From Congregicoccus sp964517665 (GTDB taxonomy: Bacteria; Verrucomicrobiota; Verrucomicrobiia; Opitutales; Opitutaceae): a stretch of 39,508 nucleotides of DNA. This document shows positions 1-7,933 of this stretch, piece after piece. The stretch is from the NCBI GenBank assembly GCA_964517665.1, contig CAZFCY010000017.1, forward strand, positions 1 through 39,508. The letters are read 5' to 3'. Below the pieces are notes generated by a model. It made no database searches, was not told the DNA's origin, and was given only the letters and a program-made list of their open reading frames with translations. Numbering within the stretch: the first letter of the stretch is position 1; every line of letters starts with the position of its first letter. The position numbers were made by a program, and so were the translations under genes.

Positions 1-25
1 CCGGACGGAGCCGGTCCCTCCAATG

Positions 26-83
26 CCCCGGAGCTTGCTCCGGGGATCTTTACTCGTGTCCGCTCGTGTCCATTCGCGGTTGA
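26..83. repeat. Intergenic hairpin plus GTGTCC micro-repeat upstream of the first glycosyltransferase
   Basis: Bases 26-45 form a perfect 8-bp stem (CCCCGGAG/CTCCGGGG) with a CTTG loop. They are followed by ATCTTTACT, then by two copies of TCGTGTCC (54-61 and 64-71) ending at CGCGGTTGAA. The segment CAATGCCCC...GGGGATCTTTACT recurs at 14393-14414 without the central 12 bases, which shows it is a dispersed repeat. The GTGTCC part resembles intergenic micro-repeats seen in many environmental genomes (from memory, not searched). Read on the minus strand, the hairpin could terminate a gene lying to the left of the window. Confidence 0.6.
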
Positions 84-86
84 AAC

Positions 87-1349
87 ATGGGAACCGCTCG
101 CGCGCGCGTCGCCTACCTCTTCACCCGTTTTCCGCACCTGACGGAGACCTTCCTGCAACGCGAGGTGCTGGCCATGAAACAGCTTGGTTTCGAGCCCGCG
201 CTCTATTCGCTCCACCGGGGCGGAGGCGTCTTCGCGGGCACGACCGTGCGCGCGTTCAACAAGTGGCGGCTGCTGCGGTTGTTCTGGCTCGCGTTCGTCG
301 AAGGCGCCCGCCGTCCGGAGGCGCTGGCGGAGGTGGCGCGCCGGCTGTTTCTCACCTGGCCGCGCGACTGGCTCAACCACTGGGAAAACCTCTACGGCGC
401 CGGCATCGCCGTGGTGCTGGCGCGCGAGATCCGCGCCGGAGGTTTTCAACACGCGCATTCCGTCTGGGCCTCGCTGCCCGCGACGACGGCGTGGGTGCTG
501 TCGCGGCTTACCGGGATCACGTTCAGCATCGGGGCGCACGCGTATGATCTTTTTGAATACGGCGGCGACTGGCTCCTGCCGGAGAAGTGCGCGGACGCCG
601 CGTTCGTGCACACCTCCACGGAAAGCGGGCGCCGCCGTCTCCTCGCGCTCGGCGTGCCCGCCTCGAGGATCGTGCTCGCGCGCCGCGGGCTGCTGCCGTT
701 TCCGGAGTGCAGGCCGCTGCGGCCGGACCGCTCGACCCTGCGCGTGGTTTGCGTCGCGCGCCTCGTGGAGAAGAAGGGATTGCTCCGGCAGCTCGCGATC
801 TACGATCAACTGCGCGCGCGAGGCCTGGCTTTCGAGGCGCGAATCATCGGCGATGGACCCCTCAGGCCGCGGCTCGCGGCCGCGATCGCGGCCCGGCGGC
901 TCGGCGGCGTGGTGACGCTCGCGGGCGCGAAATCGATCGACGAGGTGTGGGCGGAATTCGCGGCGGCGGACGTGCTCGCGCACACCGGCGTCGTGTCGGG
1001 CTCCGGCGATCGCGACGGGCTTCCGAATGTCGTGCCCGAGGCGATGGCGGCGGGCGTTCTCGTCGTGACCGCGCCCGGCGCCGGCGTGCAGGAGGCCGTC
1101 GTGGATGGGGAAACCGGCTTCGTCTGCGCGCTGGACGATCTCGATTCGTGGCATGAAGCCCTTCGCCGCGCGCAAGGCGACCGTGTAGTGGCGGAACGGA
1201 TACGGCGGGCCGCGCGCGGCTGGACGGAGGAGCATTTCGACGCGGTGAAAAACGCGGGTTTGATTCTCGCGCGCTTCGAGCGCGCGCGTCATGACAGGGG
1301 ATTCGCGGGAGCTCCGCCGCGCCCGCCTTTGAACGATGCTGTTGTTTGA
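87..1349 (+). CDS. Glycosyltransferase family 4 (WcaL/colanic-acid-type)
   Basis: This 420-aa protein probably transfers a sugar from a nucleotide donor to a lipid-linked or growing polysaccharide at the cytoplasmic face of the membrane. The N-terminus (RVAYLFTRFPHLTETFLQRE) matches the start of WcaL-like GT4 enzymes. A glycine-rich IIGDGPLR loop lies near residue 254. The donor-site signature DGLPNVVPEAM (D310 to E318, the usual E-x7-E with Asp first) is followed by GVLVVTAPGAGVQEAV. The GT-B length is complete. The start at 87 keeps the full first beta strand. The gene overlaps the next one by 14 bases, which implies one transcript. Acceptor and sugar cannot be read from the sequence. Confidence 0.9.
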   Translation: MGTARARVAYLFTRFPHLTETFLQREVLAMKQLGFEPALYSLHRGGGVFAGTTVRAFNKWRLLRLFWLAFVEGARRPEALAEVARRLFLTWPRDWLNHWENLYGAGIAVVLAREIRAGGFQHAHSVWASLPATTAWVLSRLTGITFSIGAHAYDLFEYGGDWLLPEKCADAAFVHTSTESGRRRLLALGVPASRIVLARRGLLPFPECRPLRPDRSTLRVVCVARLVEKKGLLRQLAIYDQLRARGLAFEARIIGDGPLRPRLAAAIAARRLGGVVTLAGAKSIDEVWAEFAAADVLAHTGVVSGSGDRDGLPNVVPEAMAAGVLVVTAPGAGVQEAVVDGETGFVCALDDLDSWHEALRRAQGDRVVAERIRRAARGWTEEHFDAVKNAGLILARFERARHDRGFAGAPPRPPLNDAVV

Positions 1350-2394
1350 CGTCACCAAGGCCGCCGCCCAGGGCCACCAGTCCGGCCTGGTTCGAACGAG
1401 CCGTTGCCTGCGGGATCAACTGGCGGCGTCGAGCGCCGGCGGCATCCGCCTCGTCGCCTGGCATCCGCGCCGCGAAACGTTTGCCGATGTCTCGACGCGT
1501 CGAAACATTTCCGCGGGCGCCGGCGACTGGCTGGTCACGCCCGAGCTTTTCAGCGAGGAGGAGAGGCCGGGTTTCACGCGCTGGCTGAAGACGGCCGGAT
1601 GCGGGACGGCCGCGGTCTATCACGACGCGATTCCGCTGCGCTTTCCCGAGTTCACGTGGCCGAAAAGCGTGTGTCGACATCCCCACTACATGAAGCTTCT
1701 CGCGAGCTTCGGCGTGGTCTTCGCCAATTCGCGGGCGAGCGCGATCGAGCTGCGGGACTACTGGCGCTGGATGGGAGTCGCTCGTCCGGATCCGGTCACG
1801 ATTCCCTTCGGCGCCGACGGCCAGGGCGCGCCCCGGATCACCCGCGATCCCGGCCGCGCGGGCGAGCGCATGGTCGCGATGCTCGGCATCCTCGAGCCGC
1901 GAAAGAACCAGGAAGCCGTGCTCGACGCGGCGGAAAGGCTCTGGGCCGAAGGGGTGGAGTTCACCTTGACGATCGCCGGCCGTGTGAACCCGCATTTCGG
2001 CCGCCCCATCGCCCGCCGGATCCGGGAGCTGCGCCGCGCCGGACGGCCGTTGAACTACGAGGAGCGGCTCGACGACGCGGGCGTGGCCCGGGTGTTTGCG
2101 CAGTCGAGGTTCACGCTGCTCCCGTCGCTCGCCGAGGGTTGCGGCCTGCCCGCGCTCGAGTCGCTGTGGTCCGGCGTTCCGGTCCTCTGTTCGGACCTGC
2201 CGGCGCTGGCCGAGACGGCGGCGGGCGGAGGCTGCCGCATGACGCGGGCGGGCGACGGCGACGCCTTGCGCGCGGCCATGCGTGAGCTGCTGGCGGATGG
2301 AGGCTCGATCGCGCGCCTGACCGGGGAAGCCGTCACGCGCCCGCTTCCGACCTGGGCGGACACGGCCGCGGCCGTGCTGTCGGCGCTCGGATGA
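1336..2394 (+). CDS. Glycosyltransferase family 4, second of the pair
   Basis: This 352-aa GT-B enzyme of the GT4 type starts inside the previous gene. The N-terminal half has YHDAIPLRFPEFT and the acceptor-domain marker VFANSRASAIELRDYW (about residues 128-143). The donor domain opens with MLGILEPRKNQEAVLDA (about 182-198), the classic GT4 linker, and carries the E-x7-E motif AEGCGLPALES (E267 to E275) followed by GVPVLCSDLPALAE. The overlap with the upstream GT4 suggests translational coupling and action on the same polysaccharide. The gene ends facing the convergent PLP-synthase gene, 40 bases away. Substrate unknown. Confidence 0.9.
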   Translation: MLLFDVTKAAAQGHQSGLVRTSRCLRDQLAASSAGGIRLVAWHPRRETFADVSTRRNISAGAGDWLVTPELFSEEERPGFTRWLKTAGCGTAAVYHDAIPLRFPEFTWPKSVCRHPHYMKLLASFGVVFANSRASAIELRDYWRWMGVARPDPVTIPFGADGQGAPRITRDPGRAGERMVAMLGILEPRKNQEAVLDAAERLWAEGVEFTLTIAGRVNPHFGRPIARRIRELRRAGRPLNYEERLDDAGVARVFAQSRFTLLPSLAEGCGLPALESLWSGVPVLCSDLPALAETAAGGGCRMTRAGDGDALRAAMRELLADGGSIARLTGEAVTRPLPTWADTAAAVLSALG

Positions 2395-2434
2395 TGGGAC
2401 CCACGGGCCCTATGGATCCCGGATCGCCGCCGGC

Positions 2435-3631
2435 TCAGCTCTTCCTCGCGGCGTAGGCGAGGGCGCGTTCGATGATGGCGAAATCCTCGTCCGAATGCCG
2501 GGCGGAGACGGCGGTGCGCACGAGATCCTTGCCGATCGGGACCCCGGGCGCGATCGACATGACGGAGAAAACGCCCTTTTCCATGAGCCGTTTCCAGAAA
2601 TCGTAGGCGCGCTCCTTCGACCCGAGCACGATCGGCACGGCGGGCGTGTCGCTTCCCCACACGTCCAGCCCGAAGCTGGTGACCATCGCGCGATAGCGCC
2701 TGGTGTTCTCCCAAAGCCGCGCGAGGTGTTCGGGTTCCGACTGCATCAACTCCAGCGCCGCGAGCGCGCACGCCGCCTGGGCCGGGCTGATGGCGGCGCT
2801 GAAGATCGTCTGCCGCGAATGGGTGCGCAGGTATTCGATCACATCGCGGGAGGAGGCGACAAAGCCGCCCGTGCTGGAGAGCGCTTTCGAGAGGCTTCCG
2901 CAGATGATGTCGACGTCGTCCTCCAGTCCGAAGTGGTTGCTCGTGCCGCGGCCCTGGTTGCCGAGGACGCCGAGGCCGTGCGCGTCGTCCATCACCAGCA
3001 TGCAGCCGAACTCGGCCGCGATGGCGGCGAACTGCGGCAGCGGCGCGATGTGGCCTTCCATCGAATACACGCCCTCGATCACAAGCAGTTTTCCGACGCC
3101 GGGATCGAGTTGCTCCAGGATCTCGCGGAGGTGCTCGGGCGAGTTGTGGGCGAAGCGCTCCACGCTCGCGCCGGAAAGCCGGATGCCGTCCCAGATGCAG
3201 GAGTGGATGTTCTTGTCCACGAGGATGACGTCGCCGCGTTGCGCAAACGCGGCGACGCTCGACATGCACGAGATGTATCCGGCATTGGAGACATGGCAGG
3301 CCTCCTTGCCGAGAAAGGCCGCGAGCGTTTCCTCGAGTTTCGTGTGATACTCGCGCGAGCCGTTGGCGAGCCGGGCGCCGGTCGTGCTCGCGCCCCATTT
3401 GGCGAGCGCCTGCTGGCCGGCTTCGATCACCTTCGGATGCGCCGCGAGCCCGAGGTAGTCGTTGCTGGAGAGCATGACATGCTCCCGGCCGCCGACCCAG
3501 ACGCGGGAGCCTTCCTGGCGATCGAAGGTATGGTACCAGAGGTCGTAACGGCGTCTCAACTTCGTCGGCGTATCCGAGCTGCAGCGGTCGAGCAGGAGCT
3601 TCTTCGTCCGGACGGTGAACGGAAGTTTCAT
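2435..3631 (-). CDS. AONS/KBL/SPT-family PLP-dependent acyl-CoA:amino-acid synthase
   Basis: This is an alpha-oxoamine synthase of about 398 aa. The family condenses an amino acid with an acyl-CoA and includes 8-amino-7-oxononanoate synthase, 2-amino-3-ketobutyrate CoA ligase and serine palmitoyltransferase. Visible hallmarks are SSNDYLGLAAHP (about 55-66), DKNIHSCIWDG with the PLP-stacking His143, DDAHGLGVLG (D215, H218), and the PLP lysine in GSLSKALSSTGGFVAS (K249). The chosen ATG at 3631 fits family length; an in-frame ATG at 3652 is the alternative. It lies directly downstream of a GT2 gene on the same strand, so the two are probably co-transcribed. No other biotin or threonine-catabolism gene is in view, so a lipid or modified-sugar role is possible. 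The exact substrate cannot be decided. Confidence 0.85.
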   Translation of the reverse strand: MKLPFTVRTKKLLLDRCSSDTPTKLRRRYDLWYHTFDRQEGSRVWVGGREHVMLSSNDYLGLAAHPKVIEAGQQALAKWGASTTGARLANGSREYHTKLEETLAAFLGKEACHVSNAGYISCMSSVAAFAQRGDVILVDKNIHSCIWDGIRLSGASVERFAHNSPEHLREILEQLDPGVGKLLVIEGVYSMEGHIAPLPQFAAIAAEFGCMLVMDDAHGLGVLGNQGRGTSNHFGLEDDVDIICGSLSKALSSTGGFVASSRDVIEYLRTHSRQTIFSAAISPAQAACALAALELMQSEPEHLARLWENTRRYRAMVTSFGLDVWGSDTPAVPIVLGSKERAYDFWKRLMEKGVFSVMSIAPGVPIGKDLVRTAVSARHSDEDFAIIERALAYAARKS

Positions 3632-3668
3632 TCGGGAAAAGTCGGGCAGCATCGGGATGAGAAGACGA

Positions 3669-4538
3669 CTAGGCAACCGGGTTTTTGTTCCGGCAAAAGC
3701 GGCCGCTCGCGAGCATGAGCAGGGCGCGTGCCCCGCGTTTCGGATCGATCCGCCACCAGTGCCGCGCGTAACGCCGGAGATACTCGGCCGGCCATTCCCG
3801 CGCGCCCCAGGGCGCGGCGAGGCGCGCGCAACGCCGGCGATAGAGTTCGGTGTTGGCCGCGTTCGCGTCGTGACGGCCTGGGGCCGAGCTGACGAGGTGC
3901 CCGACGACACTTTCGTGGCTGACGAGGATGCGCAGCCCCGCCGCGCGCATGCGCACACACAAATCGATGTCCTCCATGCCGTTGCGGTAATCCTCGAAAA
4001 ATCCGTCAAACCGGGTGAAGACGGCCCCGCGCATCAGCAGGCACGCGGCGGTGCAGGCGTTTCGCTCGCGCCACGGGCCGGGCGGCGGGCGGCGGCGGTT
4101 CTTGTGCGCGTGCGTCGGCATGCCCTCCGGATCGAAGAAAACGCCGGCGTGATCGAGCAGCCCGGTGGCGGGGTTGACCTGGATGTTTCCGACCGCGCCG
4201 ATGGTCGCGTCGGGCTCGAGCAGTCGCATCATCGGCTCGAGCCAGCCGGGGCGCAGGATGAGGTCGTTGTTCAACAAGCCGAGAATCTCCCCGCTCGCGA
4301 TCGCGGCGGCGCGGTTCATCGCCCGCGCGTAGCCACCGTTTCGCTCCATCCGCAACGCGCGGAACGGCGTCCGGAGCGTTTCCAGAAACTCCCGCGTGCC
4401 GTCGGCGCTGCCGTCATCGACGATGATCGCCTCCCAGTCGCCGCGCGCGACGGTTTGCGCGAGGTTCGTGACGAAGGCCTGTGTCAGGTCCAGCCGGTTG
4501 AAGACCGGGACGAGGAAGGAAATGCGCGGCGTGTTCAA
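3669..4538 (-). CDS. Glycosyltransferase family 2
   Basis: This 289-aa GT-A enzyme begins RISFLVPVFNRLDLTQAF, with the nucleotide-binding DDGSADGTREFL at about residues 41-52. The NNDLILRPGW stretch serves as the DxD-like metal site, and FFEDYRNGMEDIDLCVRMRAAG is the typical acceptor-side ED motif of rhamnosyl-type GT2 enzymes (WbbL-like). It has no transmembrane segment. It is divergent from the membrane protein at 4620 and lies 37 bases upstream of the AONS-like gene, so those two probably form a two-gene operon inside the polysaccharide cluster. Sugar and acceptor are not predictable here. Confidence 0.9.
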   Translation of the reverse strand: MNTPRISFLVPVFNRLDLTQAFVTNLAQTVARGDWEAIIVDDGSADGTREFLETLRTPFRALRMERNGGYARAMNRAAAIASGEILGLLNNDLILRPGWLEPMMRLLEPDATIGAVGNIQVNPATGLLDHAGVFFDPEGMPTHAHKNRRRPPPGPWRERNACTAACLLMRGAVFTRFDGFFEDYRNGMEDIDLCVRMRAAGLRILVSHESVVGHLVSSAPGRHDANAANTELYRRRCARLAAPWGAREWPAEYLRRYARHWWRIDPKRGARALLMLASGRFCRNKNPVA

Positions 4539-4619
4539 ACGAACCGCGGATCGGCGTGAAATGCCCTTGCCCGCGCGTCGGGCGGGCTATCGTCTCGGAC
4601 ACTCTCTTTCCTCCCCGAC

Positions 4620-6920
4620 ATGGTCTGGCATATAGCGGCTTCAGGGCTGATCTTGCACGTTTATTGTTGGGGCGCGGCGCTTGCGGTGTTGCTGCTGCCT
4701 CGCCGGCTCGAGCGTCTGTGGCTGCTGATAGCGCCGCTTGCCGGTCTGGCCTTGCAAACGGGGGTTGTTTATATCGCCGGCCTGTTCCCGGCCCTGGAGG
4801 GAACGGATGCCTACGGCCGGCTGGCGCTCGCGCTTCCGGCGGGCCTCGCCCTCCTGGTCTGGCGGCTGCGCGGCCGGAGGGGCGCGATCGAGCTTCTTCG
4901 CTCGGGGGCGCGGGCGTGGCCGGTACTGCTCGTCCAGGCGGCGATTGTCGCGGCGCTGGTTCAGCCCATGGCAGGTTCCGGGCTTCCGCTGACCTCGCTT
5001 TCCTTCGGCAGTTGCGACGCGGCCGACTATGGCGCCGGCGCGCGCCTCTTTCAGGAGTTTTCGTCTTCGGATCGCACGGGATTTCTCGGCCAGACCGAAG
5101 TGGTGAAGGTCGGGGAATCGACCGACTTCCGCGGCTTTTGGCTGCGGTTGAATCATTTCACGCCGGTGGCGGGCATGGCGCTTTTCGGCTCGGTCGCGGG
5201 GCTGCGTTTCTTCGAGACCGTGACGCTGTTCACCGCCGCGTTGCCGGCGCTGATCGTGCCGCTGGCGCTGCTGTTTTTTCGCCGCGTGCTCCGCTTCAAT
5301 GCGTTTGGCGCGGGGGCCGGGGCGGCCGCGGTGGGGACAAGCCCGCTTCTCGCCTATGCCGTCTATCAAGTCGCGCCGGCCCAGTTGTTGGCAACCCTGG
5401 CGGTCACGGGCCTGACCTGGGCCGCGGTGCGCGCCTTCGAGGTCGCGCGCGGCTGGCGCGGGTTGTGGAGCTGGACGGGTGTGACGGTGGCGGCGTTCGT
5501 TTTGCTGCTCGGGAGTTATAACTTTTTCGTCATTGCCGCCCCGGCGCCGGCCGTGGCCTGGGTGTTGTGGCGGGCCTGGCGGCGCCGGCGCCCTGGATCG
5601 GCGATTCGTTGGAGCCTCTGGCTCTGCGGATGCGGCGCCGTGGCTGGAGCGATCCTGCCGGCGCGAGTGGCGGGCATCGTGGAGCGTTTCCGGTTGTTTG
5701 GGGCATACGATTTCGGATGGCCGATGGCCGGGCTTCGGCCGGACGGCTGGCTGGGGGCGGTGAACGCGCCGCGCCTGTTGCCCGCGAGCGGCGGTCTGCT
5801 CGCGGCGGGTTGCGCGCTGCTGCTTGCGACCGTCGTGATCTGGGTTTTCCAGTTCCGGCGCCGCGATCCGGGATTGTTCGCCGCGGTGGCGCTCGCGGCG
5901 CCGCCGATCCTTGGCTACGGCATCCTCCTGCGGGAAGCGGCCACGCAGGGCAACAACGCCAGCTACGATGCCTACAAGCTCCTTTGCGTTTTCCTTCCCA
6001 TGGTCGTCGGCGCGCTGGCGCCGTGGCTGCGCGCGCCCAGGCGAAGCGTGCCGGCCGCCCGGGCAGGGACGGTTGTTTTGGGGACGATGCTGGCGCTCGT
6101 CCTGCGCAAGGCCAGGGCGAATATCGTCGGCGTNNNNNNNNNNCTGGCGCTCGTGAACTTCGTCTCGACGCGCGGTTTCGAGCCGGTGGGGCGTCACCCG
6201 CCGTTCTTCGTGGACGAGGCGCTCGCGAGCGTCGAGGCGATCGAGCGTCTGCCGGAGGTGGATGCGATCAACATGCGCATCGACGGCTTCTGGCCGCGGC
6301 TTTGGGCGAACGCCTTCCTGCTCAGGAAAGCCCAGTATTTCGAGACGCACACCTATGAGGGACGGCGGCCGACGGCGCTGCTCGCGGACTTCGATCTGCG
6401 CGCCGCTTTCTTCGAGCAGCACGGCCCGGAAGGCCCGGGCCCGCTCTGGCAATCGGATCCGTATCTCCTCGTCGACAGGCGCGCGAATGCGAGACTCGAC
6501 GTCGCGTTTGGCGCCGGCTGGTTCGACTTCGAGCGATGGCGGGACGAGACCTGGCGATGGAGCCGGGAGCGACCCGAGATCCGGATTGCCTCCCCGGATG
6601 GCGCGCGCGCGCGGGTGGCGATGGAGTTCGATGTGAGCGCGGTCGAGGACCGGGATCTCTTCATCGAGGTGGATGGCCGTGAAATCTGGCGCGGCCATGT
6701 GGGGCCGTCCCGAAGCCACGTCGACGTTCCCGCGTTTCTGATCGGTTCCGGGGGCAGCGCTCTGGTTTTTGGCTCCAGCCGTCCGCCCACACCCGCGCCG
6801 CCGGGCGATCCGCGGGCTCTTCTGATCGCGGTCCATGGCTGCGTGATCGACTGGGACGAGCCGAAGGATTCTTCGCCCGGGCAACTCGATGATCGCGGTC
6901 GCGTGAGTGTCTCCCATTGA
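4620..6920 (+). CDS. Large multi-spanning membrane protein of the polysaccharide cluster, function unknown
   Basis: About 766 residues, counting four unknown ones at the N gap. The first 500 or so residues contain roughly ten hydrophobic helices (for example AALAVLLLPRR, LIVPLALLFF, FVLLLGSYNFFVIAAPAPAVAWVL when split into pieces). The last 250 residues are soluble, with FFVDEALASVEAIERLPEV, MRIDGFWPRLWANAFL and a C-terminal beta-rich region. This layout is like that of integral-membrane GT-C-type or polymer-processing proteins encoded in O-antigen clusters, but no diagnostic motif was found and I do not assign a family. The stop overlaps the start of the epimerase, so it belongs to the same operon. 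The reading frame continues across the 10-N gap, but the true length there is unknown. Confidence 0.75.
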   Translation: MVWHIAASGLILHVYCWGAALAVLLLPRRLERLWLLIAPLAGLALQTGVVYIAGLFPALEGTDAYGRLALALPAGLALLVWRLRGRRGAIELLRSGARAWPVLLVQAAIVAALVQPMAGSGLPLTSLSFGSCDAADYGAGARLFQEFSSSDRTGFLGQTEVVKVGESTDFRGFWLRLNHFTPVAGMALFGSVAGLRFFETVTLFTAALPALIVPLALLFFRRVLRFNAFGAGAGAAAVGTSPLLAYAVYQVAPAQLLATLAVTGLTWAAVRAFEVARGWRGLWSWTGVTVAAFVLLLGSYNFFVIAAPAPAVAWVLWRAWRRRRPGSAIRWSLWLCGCGAVAGAILPARVAGIVERFRLFGAYDFGWPMAGLRPDGWLGAVNAPRLLPASGGLLAAGCALLLATVVIWVFQFRRRDPGLFAAVALAAPPILGYGILLREAATQGNNASYDAYKLLCVFLPMVVGALAPWLRAPRRSVPAARAGTVVLGTMLALVLRKARANIVGXXXXLALVNFVSTRGFEPVGRHPPFFVDEALASVEAIERLPEVDAINMRIDGFWPRLWANAFLLRKAQYFETHTYEGRRPTALLADFDLRAAFFEQHGPEGPGPLWQSDPYLLVDRRANARLDVAFGAGWFDFERWRDETWRWSRERPEIRIASPDGARARVAMEFDVSAVEDRDLFIEVDGREIWRGHVGPSRSHVDVPAFLIGSGGSALVFGSSRPPTPAPPGDPRALLIAVHGCVIDWDEPKDSSPGQLDDRGRVSVSH
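6134..6143. other. Assembly gap (10 Ns) inside the membrane protein gene
   Basis: Ten Ns, a common placeholder for a scaffold join of unknown size. The 11-mer CTGGCGCTCGT occurs just before the gap region (from about 6090) and again directly after it (6144-6154), so the two contig ends may overlap. Joining them at that 11-mer would remove about 54 bases (a multiple of three) and keep the frame. Confidence 0.95.
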
Positions 6921-7933
6921 ATGGCGGCGTTGTGACGAGATCCGGAAATTTCCCAGATGCCTTCAAGGAGCGCCGCGTGCTCGTCACCGGCGGGCTCGGA
7001 TTCATCGGCTCGACGCTCGCCCGCCGGCTCGTGCGCCTGGGCGCGGAGGTGACGCTCGTGGACAGCTTGATTCCCGAGTATGGGGGGAATCTCGCGAACA
7101 TCCGGGGCATCGAGAAGAAGGTCCGCGTCAACATCTCCGACGTGCGCGACGCCCACGGCTTGCCGGCGCTCGTGCGCGGCCAGGATTTTCTCTTCAACCT
7201 CGCGGGGCAGACCAGCCACCTCGATTCGATGAGCGATCCGGCCACGGACCTCGAGATCAACTGCCGCGCGCAACTCTCGATCCTCGAGTGCTGCCGCGCG
7301 CACAATCCGGAGGTGAAGATCGTCTTCGCGAGCACGCGCCAGATCTACGGACGGCCCGATTATCTGCCGGTGGACGAGGCGCATCCGATCCGGCCGGTGG
7401 ACGTCAACGGCATCAACAAGGCCGCGGGCGAAAACTACCATCTGCTCTATCATCACGCGCACGGACTGCGCGCGAGCGTGCTGCGGTTGACCAACACGAT
7501 CGGCCCGCGCATGCGCGTGAAGGACGCGCGGCAAACCTTCGTCGGCGTCTGGATCCGCCGGTTGCTCGAGGGCGATCCGATCGAGATCTGGGGCGGCGGG
7601 CAATTGCGCGACTTCACCTACGTGGACGACGCGGTGGAGGCGCTGCTCCTCGCGGCCTTCGACGCGCGCGCCGAGGGCGAGGTCTTCAATCTCGGCGGGC
7701 GCGAGGCGGTCAGCCTGCGCGCGCTCGGCGAACTCGCGATCGCCGCGCACGGCGGCGGCCGGCTGGTCGTGCGCGCGTTTCCCGCCGAGCGCAAGCGCAT
7801 CGACATCGGCGACTATTATTCGGACTGCTCGAAGATCGCGCGCGTGCTGGGCTGGAAACCGCGCGTGAGCCTGCCCGCCGCGCTGGCGCGCACGTTCGCC
7901 TATTATCGCAAACATCTCCCGCGATATGTCTGA
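6917..7933 (+). CDS. NAD-dependent sugar-nucleotide epimerase/dehydratase (extended SDR)
   Basis: This extended SDR of up to 338 aa has a Rossmann dinucleotide motif GGLGFIGS at about residues 25-32. STRQIYG (139-145) supplies the catalytic Ser/Thr region, and LRLTNTIGPRMR is the usual extended-SDR core. The catalytic tyrosine of YxxxK appears to be replaced: the stretch is VDVNGINKAAGE, with Asn164 where Tyr is expected and Lys168 retained. Translation most likely starts at the TTG at 6917, overlapping the upstream stop, or at the GTG at 6932; no in-frame ATG precedes the motif. It overlaps the DegT gene by 8 bases. Likely role: making a 4-epi- or 4-keto-sugar nucleotide that the neighbouring aminotransferase uses (inferred from order). 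Confidence 0.87.
   Translation: MNGGVVTRSGNFPDAFKERRVLVTGGLGFIGSTLARRLVRLGAEVTLVDSLIPEYGGNLANIRGIEKKVRVNISDVRDAHGLPALVRGQDFLFNLAGQTSHLDSMSDPATDLEINCRAQLSILECCRAHNPEVKIVFASTRQIYGRPDYLPVDEAHPIRPVDVNGINKAAGENYHLLYHHAHGLRASVLRLTNTIGPRMRVKDARQTFVGVWIRRLLEGDPIEIWGGGQLRDFTYVDDAVEALLLAAFDARAEGEVFNLGGREAVSLRALGELAIAAHGGGRLVVRAFPAERKRIDIGDYYSDCSKIARVLGWKPRVSLPAALARTFAYYRKHLPRYV

Noticed and set aside
4641..6917. A long minus-strand open frame opposite the membrane protein
   Set aside because: Arg/Pro/Gln-rich with no recognisable motif. The plus-strand frame shows proper membrane helices and overlaps the next gene as expected in an operon.
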